From positions 62,001 to 126,000 of the forward strand of contig OW203771.1 of assembly GCA_934045905.1 (NCBI GenBank): a stretch of 64,000 bases of DNA, read 5' to 3'. A program made the translations under genes and the position numbers. The notes under the pieces were generated by a model, which saw only the letters and a program-made list of their open reading frames with translations, did not search any database and was not told the origin of the DNA. The DNA comes from Leuctra nigra. Lineage: Eukaryota; Arthropoda; Insecta; Plecoptera; Leuctridae. Positions within the stretch are counted from its first letter, which is position 1; every line of letters starts with the position of its first letter. Of this stretch, positions 24,301 to 36,300 are shown piece by piece.

Positions 24301-27300
24301 CTCGGACATGTGCTACAAGCTGTATGAATAAACTAACAAAAGAAGTGATATCCCAGAAAAAAACACTCCGTGTAAAAACGGCAGCCAAGTCTCTTTACTT
24401 CAAAAAAATTCAACACTGAAAAGGAGTGATATCAAAAAAGGAGCCAAGTCAATGACATTTCCAAATATTTAATCGTATTTTTGAAATAAAAGAATAAACA
24501 CCGAGAAATACTTTACAAAAGGACTTGGCGCATCGTTTTTTTAAAGACATTTTTCTATTCATAAGCATATGCCATTTATAAACAACCGTCATTAAGAATT
24601 TTTAGAATAATAGGGAAACAGCTTTCAATTACTTATTACACATACCTACTGTAAAATATTTTCTATTTGAATATATACGCGATGAAACTGTTGCCTATGT
24701 TTTCTATAAATACACAATAGTTATCTTCGTAATATTGTTTCGTGGCAACATATTAATTAGGTAAGTCTAATGCGTTAATCCTTCTCATCATGAAATAAAT
24801 TTCTACTGCATTTTATAGCAATACATTTCACAAAGTACACAGTGAAGTCACATTGTATTTCTATTAAAAAAAATAACTTTATACACTTGACACTTCAAAA
24901 ATATATAATAGTGTTCCATAGATAGTAAGTAATTATTTGACAACGTTTCATGATTTCCTTCAGTCAAGATCAAATTATGAAAAGATTCCCTTCTAATATC
25001 ACCATATTAACAGTAGGTACCTACTGCAAGAATATGTATGAGCCCACTTCCAATTGTTATTTAATTCTTCCATGCTTATATTACTTATCAATTACAGCAT
25101 GAAATCTTTCTTCTATCGCCATTGACAAAACTATAAAATAGCCATTATTAAAAGTAGCTTGATTAATAGATTCTGGCTCTAATAGAAAGAGGAAAATGTA
25201 CCTACCTATTTGTAAATTTCTTTCTACTTTTAGGATAGAATGATGTCTTTAAAAAAACGATGCGCCAAGTCCTTTTGTAAAGTATTTCTCGGTGTTTATT
25301 CTTTTATTTCAAAAATACGATTAAATATTTGGAAATGTCATTGACTTGGCTCCTTTTTTGATATCACTCCTTTTCAGTGTTGAATTTTTTTGAAGTAAAG
25401 AGACTTGGCTGCCGTTTTTACACGGAGTGTTTTTTTCTGGGATACTAACATCCAGCTACAAGGAGAAGTACTCGAAGTAAAGCAGGAGTTCAAATATCTA
25501 GGAAGCATAGTGACCAATGAGGCCAGGATGGGAGCAGAGATATCTAGGCGGATACACCTTGCCAGTGGATGCTACCAATCAGTCAGAAAGCTGCTGTGGA
25601 ACGAGGACATGCCAACCAAATGCAAGATGCTACTCTACAAGACCTACTTCATACCAATACTAACTTATGGTGCAGAGTCATGGACATTGACCAACAAAGA
25701 AGCAGGAAATGTCCAGGCAGCCGAGATGAAATTCCTCAGAAGCATCGCTGGAGTATCGAAGATGGAAAAGCAAAGAAGTACTGACATAAGGAAGAAGCTA
25801 GGTGTTGAGAGCCTCAACTATAAGATAGGAAGAGACAGACTACGCTGGTATGGTCATCTTAGAAGAATGAATCCCAAGAGAATACCGAAGAGAGAATTTG
25901 AAAGAGCGAGAGAGCGGGAAAGCAGAAGGGGCAGACCGAGAGCGAAGTGGGAGGACCAGGTGAAGTGGGATGTAGAGGAAAGAGGTGAGGAGTGGGGAAC
26001 AGTGACTGCAGGAAGGTTGTGGGAGGACTAGTGATGGGAAAATTCCCGGAATTTATTTTTTGGGGAATATTCCCAGGGAAAATTCCCGAAGGCAGGGAAT
26101 ATTGGGAATTTATTAATTCTACAAAATGTATGCTTAAACTGAATAAATAGGAAAATAGTTCAACAAAAGTAATTATTGATAGGTAGTTGATTTGTTATTC
26201 ATGATTCATAGTTCAAACGCAGTTGCAGAAAAAAAAAATCAGATATCGAATTTTGGAAGCGTTATGACAATTTTAAGCAAGAAGGTTAAATTTTAGTTCA
26301 CCAGTTCACACTGGTGCACTGAAATGACTGCACGTAAATATTTTAAAAGTACAAACCGCGCATTATAGATCAAAATGAGCTCACATTTCTTTTGATTTTG
26401 ACAAAATTATAAAGTTTAAATATTTAAAAAAAAATGGCAGCCATGACAAAAAAAATTAAAAATTAAATCGTCAGACTTCTCGGTAAGAAATTTCTACAAT
26501 ACAGCAAACGGGTAGATTAGGTACCAAAATATTTCTAACCTACAGAATTTCACAAGCACCTGTAATCAAAACGGAGAAAAAGTAATGGGACAGCGAATCA
26601 CTTACAGATTCTATCACTATCCTGAGGAACTGAAGTGTTCCCAACTTTCCAACTTTTGGGAATTTATATTTACCTTGGGAAAGTTCCCGGAAATATTCCC
26701 ATGTGCGGGAATATTCTCACGGGAAAATTCCCGGCTACCCATCACTAGGGAGGACAGAGAGAGGTGGAGAGTCATGGTGGAGCGGCAGCAACCAGAATAC
26801 GAAGAGGAGGAAGAAGAAGAAGAGTGTGATGTGTCAGGACCGGCCACCCAACATCACTGAAGCGAAGGCCCAAGATGGATGGTGGAATTCCACCCCCCGA
26901 CCCAACATTGTGTTGGAAACGGGAGGGATATTTATTATTATAATTAAAACTTACAATTTCTAATGGACATCAAGCCTTCTCCCTCTGAACGAAATTTCTC
27001 TTCACCTGCTTGGTTCTTCACGACATCGTCTTTGACGTAAGTCTCGAACAAGTTGACGTTCCCGTTGCCGGCCGTCACTTTCCCGTCCGCGAACTTGACG
27101 ACTTCATTGTTGACGTCTTTCCCGTTGTTGACGTCCTTGCCGTTGCTCTTGGTCGCGTTGTTGAGGCATTCGGCGGGAACGACGGGGAACGGCTTCCCCG
27201 CTCGGATGTCGTTCCTTCCGTTGTCGATGGCCGTCACAAGGCGCTTTATGTTGTCTCCGTATTCTCCGCATGACACCTCGATTACTAAACAAGACAGGTT

Positions 27301-30300
27301 GTTAGGGATCTAAAACTCTCAAGCAATGACAAGGTCAAATTCATAGCACAATAGATATGTTAAAGAATAATTTTACACAACATAAATGTTGGTAAAACTA
27401 AAATACACTATTTATATAATCCAAAGTATACATTTTTATTCATAAATATGAAATTGAAATTCAGTGGACATTTTTGCGGAAAAACAGTATTCCTGACATT
27501 TCCTCGCGAGAATGAACAAAAAATAAATTGACAAAAATGTCATCACTTGTTAGGCATACCCACCAGGTTCCCGACAAAATGTCAACTGAATTACAATTTC
27601 ATGTTTATGAAAGTTAATTTACACTTTCGAGTGTGAAAATAGTGAGTTTTACCACAAATATGTTGTTATTTTGAAATATACCTACTGTTTACAAGATTGC
27701 AGTGCAGCAAAACACAAAAATCACAAATGTACTTATATAATTTGATGTATTTTCATGTTTTAAAATTAGGATAAATGTCCATTTGTGTAAATTCATTCCT
27801 TGAAAACTACATGTTGAAAACTGAACTATTCTTTCTATTGATGTTTGTACAACATTAATGCTTTGTATGTGTCTTCAGAACAGTTCAATGAAAATAATTC
27901 ATAATTTGGAATGGGTTTTAGTTTTATTTTGTCCTTCAGACGTTAAGTGCCTTATTTTTTTTACTAATTTTCAGGCACTAAACGTCTGTTGTACAAAATT
28001 AAACTAATAACCCATTCCAAGCTATGAAATTATTTTCATTGCACTGTTCTGAAGACTCGTACAAAGCCTTATTTTATTAACAATTACATTGGTCAGATTA
28101 AAACCTCTTCAAGACCACGCTCACTACCCAGCCAAATATGAGCAGAAAGCAGAGAATCCCCGCTATTCTATGAAGACTTGTACTCACTGAAGGAGGCCGG
28201 GTTGTGATAGCTGGGACACTCGAGCCCCAGAGTCCCCAGGAAGGGCACGAGGGTCTGCGTCGAGCCCTGGTACACGCACTGCCCCTCGGCCAGCGTGTAG
28301 AGGTGGTCGAACATCTCAAACAGCCGCGCGCTGGGCTGGTGGATCGTGCAGATGATTGTTCGACCACCGCGCGCCAACGACTTGAGAAGCGAGATGCATT
28401 GGAAGCAAGACGAACTGTCCAGACCGCTGCAAGTCAAAATACAACGTTATTTCATTAAACTAATGATTTAAACACTGTCTATGGTTGAAATTTCCAAAAA
28501 GTTTGAAAAGAAAAATGAATTTTTAGAATTTTACATGAAAAACAACACTTTGCAGAAGGAAAAACTACGAAATGAAGCAGTAAACCCCTCATAGATCAGT
28601 AATCATCCAGGAACAAGTACATTTAAAAACTGTTAAAATATAATACGTATTATACCTGATATATGATATAGGTACACTCAACCAAACATAAAATGATCGT
28701 GATGAAAAGGTATGGAAGCATCTCTTGTCTATGAATTTTCCGATTGCCTGTACAAACCGGTCAGACCTCTCACTCTAGTTGTTATCTCTCTCGGTGCTCG
28801 AGTAAAACAAGGGATGGGGGAGATATTGACGTCAAATAGAAGCAGGTAATTTATCTATCCAATCAGCCTAGAAGGTCGAAGCTTCATTCGAATCTTGCTC
28901 ATCAGGCTAACCCGATTGTGGTCTACCGAGATTTTGGCTCAAATTTTCTCAATAAGTTCAATCTATATTATGTTTCAGATTCATAATTTTAAAAGTGTAT
29001 AATATGATCTTATGCTTTTCCTAATGTATAATTTCATTTGCAAACAATCCGATCTAAGTGCAGTTAATCAATGGAACAAAGTATACCTACATCTATATAA
29101 TGGATTGGGCTAAAATTACATAGGCTCTTTAAATTAATTTTATGAGAAAACGTAAATTTCAAAGTTACCCTATCATTGATTCATACAATATTAGTCTATA
29201 CAAAAAAATTACAAATTGCCAATAGGACAGTTACGATTTATTTTTGAATTTATTTCAAACCTGACTTTAATATTCCTTTAATCATAACAAAAAATATGTA
29301 AATTTTCATTAATAAATATCAATTTGAAATTCCGTAAATATTATTCAGTATGTTGAAAATCAGTGTGATGTTATATTTATCAACCAACAATGATGTTGCC
29401 ATGGCAACAATAAAACTAGGACAGCACATGACGTTAATTCTTTGTCCCGCAATAATGTGCACTGAAATAGTATTCATATTGACGGAGGGAAATTTGGGCT
29501 ATTGAGTATCCTGACAAAATTAATCTACGCCCACTATTTAGGGTATTCGTAAGTATGAATTAAAGGAAAATTTTAGTTGAAAAGTCTGCGCCCTTAATAT
29601 AAAAGTGACGTTGTTACCAAACTGCATGCATTGCATTTTATAAAACAATGTATGTAACAATGATCTTATCTTTGTTAAGTGTGCGTCGTTAAATAAACTC
29701 ACCAGCCTTGTTGCCGTGTGTGCGTCATTAATATTCAGTACATTATGTGTATTTATTTAGTGAGAGCAGAAAATTTAGTTTTGGACATAAGATTTAGCTC
29801 GTTTATTAATTACCTTTTTTAGTGAAGAAATATTGTGAGTAATTGAATGCGGTAACATTTTCTGATATTATTACCGTTCTAATGCATCTCAACTAATTGT
29901 TCTTGGAGAGCGGTAGTTTCTTTACACCGGGGGTGTTGCAGTTAGAGTCCACTTGATGGATGATAAAAAGGTTACCGGTGGAAGGTGGGAAGGAGGCGCT
30001 CGTGGCTTATCAAGCGAATAAAGCAAGCGTCTTTATCTGAAACGTATAGCTCGAATCTCTGATTTTTTGTCTGTTTGTTGTTCTTTATCTATTTCAGGTC
30101 AAACGGAATAACGGATTAAGCCAATTTATTCACAACACATTAATTACTATCCTGATTGAGGACTTGATGATTTCTAAAAGATTTGTATTAGTTTCATCTT
30201 AAATACCTCCAGACTCCAGAGTGTTTATCGTTTAAAGTGGAAATGCATTTCCATGGAGTCATTCAGACTCAAGCAACTCGTTAAGGTCGAGTGTAAGAGG

Positions 30301-33300
30301 GTTGCGCACGCAAGTGCAAAGAGACATGGTGACAGCATCGTCACCGGTGATATGACAGTTCGTAGTGAGCATTCTCTACCTTCATTCCATTCTCCTCGGA
30401 GATCTCTAACTCTCATTAGGTCGTTGTGTCTAATGTCCGTCTGTCCGACCGGGTAGCTCAATTGGTAGAGCTCTCGCCCGGCAAGTGAGAGGTCCCGGGG
30501 TCGAGCCCCGGTTCGATAGGATATTTTAACAACGCACATCCCTTCATAAGAATCTGAATAATGGATAACGTTAATTTGTCGTTCGTGTTAATGCTTTTCA
30601 TAATCTGTCTTATATTTTCTGTAAAGGGAATTTCAGTTCGACTTCAAGGTGTTGCCCGTTTCGGTGCTCGATCATCAACGCGTTACACTGGGCGTTTTCC
30701 TAGTTATTAGTGAAAATCATAGCATTGACTCTCGACTGAGGAACACCCACGACGAACTCAGTCAAGTAGTCGGTCGCGGGAATCGAAGTCAGGACTTCCG
30801 GGATACAAGCTTAGGGCGTTACTGCCTGAGACAACTTGCTCCAGTAAAATTAAACTTGATGCATAAATTAGGCTTGGCGCTTAAAATGCAAGCTAAATGC
30901 TGCCATTTATTTAACTGCATCCCCTACAGTAGGTATCCATACAAAAAATTGTTAGGGAATATCCATCAATTTTAAAATAAGTTGGATTATAATTATTCAA
31001 AACAACAAGATGAATTTTGTCAGGATCTTCAATAGAAAATAATGTCCTTCATAAATATGAAATTTAATGTCAGTGAACATTATGGCGGGACAAAGACATT
31101 AATGTCATGTTCTGTCATAATTTTATTGTTGCTATGGCAACATCATTGTTGTTTGATAAATATTACATCACACTGATTTTCAACATAGTGTTTAAGTCCC
31201 TCAAAGATATTTACGTAAATTCAAATTGATATTTATTAATGAAAATTGTTATATTTTGAGTTATGAGTAAAGTAATATTAAAGTCGGTTTTGAAATAAAT
31301 TCCAATGAAAAGACGTAACTGTCATAATATTGGCAATAGGTAATTTTTTTTTTGTATAGACAAAAGAAAAACTATAATGTGAGTGTTATTTTGAAATTTA
31401 GTTTTTCTCGTCAAATTAATTTAAAGTCAATGTAGGATGTAAACCCAATCATTTATATAGACCAGTGGTACTCAACCTTTTTGACTTGCGGGCTAATAAT
31501 ACGAATTTGCTTTTGTTGGCGGCCCGCATTTTTTAAAAAAAAGTACAATAATGCTCACGTGTTCAGGTTGGTTCATCCATGCGCGTAGGAACTACTTTTA
31601 TCTTGAGAGGGGGGGAGGGGGGTATTTCGACACCCGGAAGGGGGGTCTAAGGAGCGAAGCATGTAAATTTTAGCCCCGCAGGGCGTCATTTAAAAATTTT
31701 ACAATTTAAAAGTGATTCAATTTCTGGTGCTCTAAAATGCCCGAACTGAATCAAACTACCCTCCAATTGTTGCCTCGCAAGTCGTTTTTTTAGAATTTAA
31801 GCTATTTATAAGTGGTTCTGGGATGCACTTATTTTTGTATGGTCAATAGGGGGTCAGTCTGCTCGGGTTGGGGGGATAATCCCCCATCCCCCAACCCCTT
31901 CTTATGTGTCTGGTTAATTCAGTGTATTTTGTTTATTAGGGAACGAATTGAACAAAGTATCACACGCCAAAACAATACACTATTTCACAATTTTCGGAAT
32001 TGGTAAATGGCTTCATTTTCGTTTTAACAAGTATGAAGTTACATTTAAGAAGTTTTCGTCGCATTTACAGCCTGTTGCGTGGATCCTAACATGACAACTC
32101 TCAAAATTCCTCTCAAGTGCAAACAAGAAATTGTTAACATCTTCTTCATATGGATATTTCATCCTGTTAGTTTATTTCTATGTAATGTTAACAGTTTCGA
32201 TCAATATGTTTGGACCTTCTTCAGGACAAAACTTAACTTTAAAAAACCAAATCATATAAAATAATAAAACATTTCACATTTTTCAAATAATTTTTTCAAT
32301 GAAACATTTTGTTATTTGTTATTTTTTATATTATTTGCACAGTTGATTTTGATTTTGTGAATAAGTACGAATAGGTATTGGAAACATCAACTGGGGGGCC
32401 ACAAAAATTAGTTCCACGGGCCGCATGCGGCCCGCGGGCCGTAGGTTGATTGCCACTGATATAGACAGACGTATTCTTTGTGCTATGAATTGATTAACTG
32501 CACATAAACCGGATTGTTTGCTAATGAAATTATAAATTAGCAAAAGCATAACATCATAATAAATATTTTTAAAATTATGAATCTGAAACATAATATAGAT
32601 TGCACTTATTGAGAAAATGTGAGCCGAAATCTAGGTAGACCACGATCGGGTTAGCCAGGAGCAATATTCGAATGAAGATTCGACCTGCTAGGCTGATGTG
32701 ATTGAGAAATTACCTGTTTCTATTTGACGTCAATATCTCCCCCATCCCTTGAGTGATGGTTACTCGAGCACAGAGAGAGATAGCAGCTAGAGTGAGAGGT
32801 CTGACCGGTTTGTACAGGCAATCGGAAAATTAATAGACAAGAGATGATACTCTAACTTTTCATCACGATCACTTTATGTTTGGCTGAGTGTACTTAGAAG
32901 TTTTTAGAATAAATCTGAAGGTGGGAAACCAGCTTAAGGTAGCACAACTGATATCTCATATCTTCCAAATAAGCCTTTTTTTGGCAGAGGTATCAATAAT
33001 CACTATTTACACGATACATATTGTGAAATATGAAGAACTTCTCGTGTCTAGATTTTGAGATATTGTAGTTATAAATTCCTACTTTTAACATGTAGTCTTA
33101 TGAGGGCCATTAAAATCATGACGATTTCCATGCTATTTTTGAGTTTTTAATTTTACTGAGGTTCAACGTTTTTTCAAAAAAACTGATTTCTAGATAGATA
33201 GTTGGACATTCTATTAGGAAAAAAATTGAAAACAATACCAACGTGTGCTATTTTAAAAGTTATCAACCAAAAACTAAATGATTTCCCTATACCTCCTGTG

Positions 33301-36300
33301 TTACAGTTTTGTTCATTCTCGGAAAGCAATAAATTGAAACCTCGCTATACGACAGGGGTTGCAAGTTAAATGACATTTTATGATTCATTTATACTTAAAT
33401 ATAGTTGAAATGTAGGAAAACGTTTTCTGAACTTGTAATTTCAAGATTTTATTTTTTTGTATATGTATAATGAAGGTACTACCTTAATACACTTTTAATA
33501 ACATCAAAACTACTTTTTTCTGTCTTTTTCTATTCATTATACATATTATTTGTTTCAACTAGCTACCTATTAATTATAAATATAAAATAGGTACATCATA
33601 ATATCCTGTTATACTGGCAATCCTCGACATGTCGACTTTTCAAATTATATGTTTTCAGTTTTAACATTGGAGGTATAACAAAATTATCCAGATTTTGGTT
33701 TCTACTTTCTAGCTTTTAAAAACTTATGTAGCTGTAATGTAATTGTGTCTTTGAAATCAAGAGTTTGACAGGTGATGTTTTAGAAATGTATTTTCTATGG
33801 CATCTAAATGTAATTCTATCAAAACGTTGGATACATAAAGATTGTCCAAGTTGAAATACTAAATACTATTTATCGAAAAAGCATTTTATAATAAACTATC
33901 CTGCATAACACCTTTACAAAACATAATACTAATATTCATTCTATACATATGGAGTAACTATGTATACAAAATTTAAACATTTCCTTCACCTTGTAGTACA
34001 TTTGTATGACAATAAAATGCAGATTTTTGCGTTCTTCGCTTTAAAAGCAATCGTTCAGTTACGTCTGCAGAATTACCTCCTAATTAGTTACCACAAACAC
34101 CGCCATATAATGCGTAATTCACACTTAATTACTTCAACCAGAGCAATTCCAAGAACTAATTTAGAAAAAACAGCAATAAGTACTTGAAACTTTATTATGT
34201 CATTAATTATCAATGATTCCAAGGATAAGATAAATATAAAGAAAGTCAAACAGAACAATGATAATTATTTTTTTAAAAGAAACTCCAGTTTTTATGTCAA
34301 GCATTGTTACTAGATACTTTTGTAGTTGTTTTTAACATCACACTGTTCTACAAATAAGCTAATGAATGATTATGAAGAATAGGTCGTGGCCTAGCAGGAA
34401 CCTTGCCATCATTTGCCTCTCGATTGAGGGAAATAATCTGGCAAGACAGCCAATGAAATCGAACCCAAACAAATTGGAAGATGTATTTAAATGTTGAGTG
34501 GGCAATCAAAGTAGAATTTTCCTTTGCTGTATCATACTTTAGCATTAGGACAGTTCTAATGCAGATATTCATTCAATCGCCATCAACCAAACTGATAGCC
34601 GATTAAATAGACATTTTCTTCACACGTCACCAAAACGTGTGACTTGATTTTAGTGACAATAATATAATATATTGATATCAAAATGAAATTGCTGGAAAGT
34701 GGAACTGACCAAAAAGAATTCAAGATGCTTTTCTAGTCAAAATATTTGACAAGACAAAAGCACACCAAATCAAACATGTATGTGACAGTCGAGTAAAATA
34801 GTCTAAAATATATTCTGGAATCCAGCGTGAACTGACCAATCAAATTAGTTCTTGAGGATGGGAAATCAGTCAATAAATAAAATTTCATAGAAGTTTCCAA
34901 CAAACTCTTTGACTGACGAGTACAATATTATATTTCGACTGGTATTCACACTTCTAGAATAAATATTTATTGATGAAAATTGTCCAAAGAATAATGAAAT
35001 CATTTTTTTGCATTGTTGACAATTTTCAAAGAAATGTCAGGTGTACAGGTGGGTGGGACATTAAAAATTTCAACAGGACTTGAAACTTTTCAAGATAGAT
35101 TTGAAATTAATTTACAAAAGGTATTATTTTCTGTGAAATGTTATATTATATCGGCTATAGGTACTTTACGTTTGAGGTGTCCCCTGTTGTAATCCAGATG
35201 TACATTTCCATTCTTTACAAATTCCTTCCAAATATGTCAATTCATTAATTTTGCAATACAAATTACGGTGCATTGGAGGAAAATTAATCGAATTCCAAAC
35301 ATCAACAATCATGAAAATTCACAGCATTCTCTCTAAAGAATGGTGAATAAACAACTAGGGCGTATTCTATAACCCTTTCCCAATTCCATTCTGCTGGAAT
35401 CCGGTCATGACCATAAGGATTACATAGCATGGAATCGAATCCATCAGAATTGGGAGTTCAAAAGTTCTAGAATACGGCCCCAATGTCGTGATGTTGGCAT
35501 TACCTGGTGGGCTCGTCGAAGAACATGATTGGCGGATTGTTGACCAACTCCAGCGCGATGGAAAGCCGCTTCTTCTGACCTCCGGACAGATTCGACGTCA
35601 TCGTCTTGCGGTGTTCGTTCAGCCCTAGAGTCTCCAGGATCTCGTCGATCTGAACACAATGTCAACATGTTACCTCCAGCACCAGGTGGCCGTCAGACCC
35701 ACAGCACCAGGTGGCCGTCAAGAGGGTGACCCTCCAGCACTAGGTGACCGTCAAGAGGGTGACCCTCCAGCACTAGGTGGCCGTCAAGAGGGTGGCCCTC
35801 CAGCACTAGGTGATCGTCAAGAGGGTGACCCTCCAGCACTAGGTGACCGTCAAGAGGGTGGTACCACTCACCACGTCCGCCTTCTCGTCTGCGTCGACAT
35901 CTTTGCCGAGCTTGAGACTGGTGGCCACGCCCATGGCCTCCTCGACTGTCAGGTTCGCATGCAGCTGGTTGTCCTGCATGATGTAGCAGCTGAGCTTGCG
36001 GAACTGACTCAAGTTGCGTTCCGTACCGTTGATCGTGATGCTCCCCTTCATTCCAGACGTCCTGGAACACAAGCAACACACTTTAGTTCATTCCAGACGT
36101 CCTGGAAGACAAGTAACACACTTTCAAGGCCGTATCCTGGAAGCCAAGTCTTCAAAGTTCAAACTTACGCTTTCAGGACGCAAACACTCTCCGACGTCAA
36201 TAAGTACAGTTCACTGTAAGAATTACGACATTGAAATCTACTGACAACTGTGTATCTTTATTTTGAATTAGGTTTTAATTAGTTATAAATTGTTTCCAAA

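Larger units (their letters stand above)
22155..25442 (-). mobile_element. Helitron-like element, family E, copy B (longest)
   Basis: 3,288 bp, inserted in LINE coding sequence. In element orientation the 5' end is A|TCCCAGAAAAAAACACTCC (25442). The 3' hairpin GTGGAGCGACCGCTCCAC is followed by TAGA|T (22155). Removing it rejoins the LINE frame exactly (KKAQN then TNIQ), so both ends are known. Order: foldback (arms about 24349-24544 and 25247-25442 with a 0.7-kb spacer), motif array of 13 units, then the conserved 3' region with TCGCAACAATGTGAG-like and GATCCAGTAGGCCGAAAA-like sequence. Confidence 0.78.
22066..26947 (+). mobile_element. 5'-truncated LINE fragment, interrupted twice
   Basis: Same family as the LINE at 9950-14711 but on the plus strand. 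The part 22066-22154 encodes [20 protein letters not shown]. After the Helitron-like insertion (22155-25442) the frame resumes at 25443 with [12 protein letters not shown] and FKYLGSIV, continues to GRLWED, is broken by a hAT (26029-26747) and ends near 26860. The 3' end GGGATATTTATTATTATAA lacks poly(A) and lies almost on the exon 5 donor (26954). Only the C-terminal third of ORF2 remains. It lies antisense to the ABCG gene. Confidence 0.87.
28672..32893. mobile_element. 4.2-kb foldback element with about 800-bp arms
   Basis: Left arm 28672-29480 and right arm about 31080-32893 are inverted copies, the right one interrupted by a hAT (31463-32458). Ends are GTACACTCAACCAAACATAA and TTATGTTTGGCTGAGTGTAC, flanked by TA. 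The middle (29500-31080) carries a tRNA-like sequence and the 3' end of a Helitron-like repeat, but no transposase. Long inverted ends with a TA target suggest a Tc1/mariner-related or foldback element; class uncertain. Confidence 0.7.

Noticed and set aside
25405..25442. Met start of a 208-residue frame joined to the LINE remnant
   Set aside because: These bases belong to the Helitron-like foldback. The LINE sequence starts only at 25443.
30447..30524. Functional tRNA-Ala gene
   Set aside because: The acceptor stem does not pair and base 33 is not T, although boxes A and B look good.
35659..36219. Long open frames with 11-residue repeats on both strands
   Set aside because: They arise because the intronic minisatellite unit is 33 bp. 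The real coding parts are exons 2 and 3.
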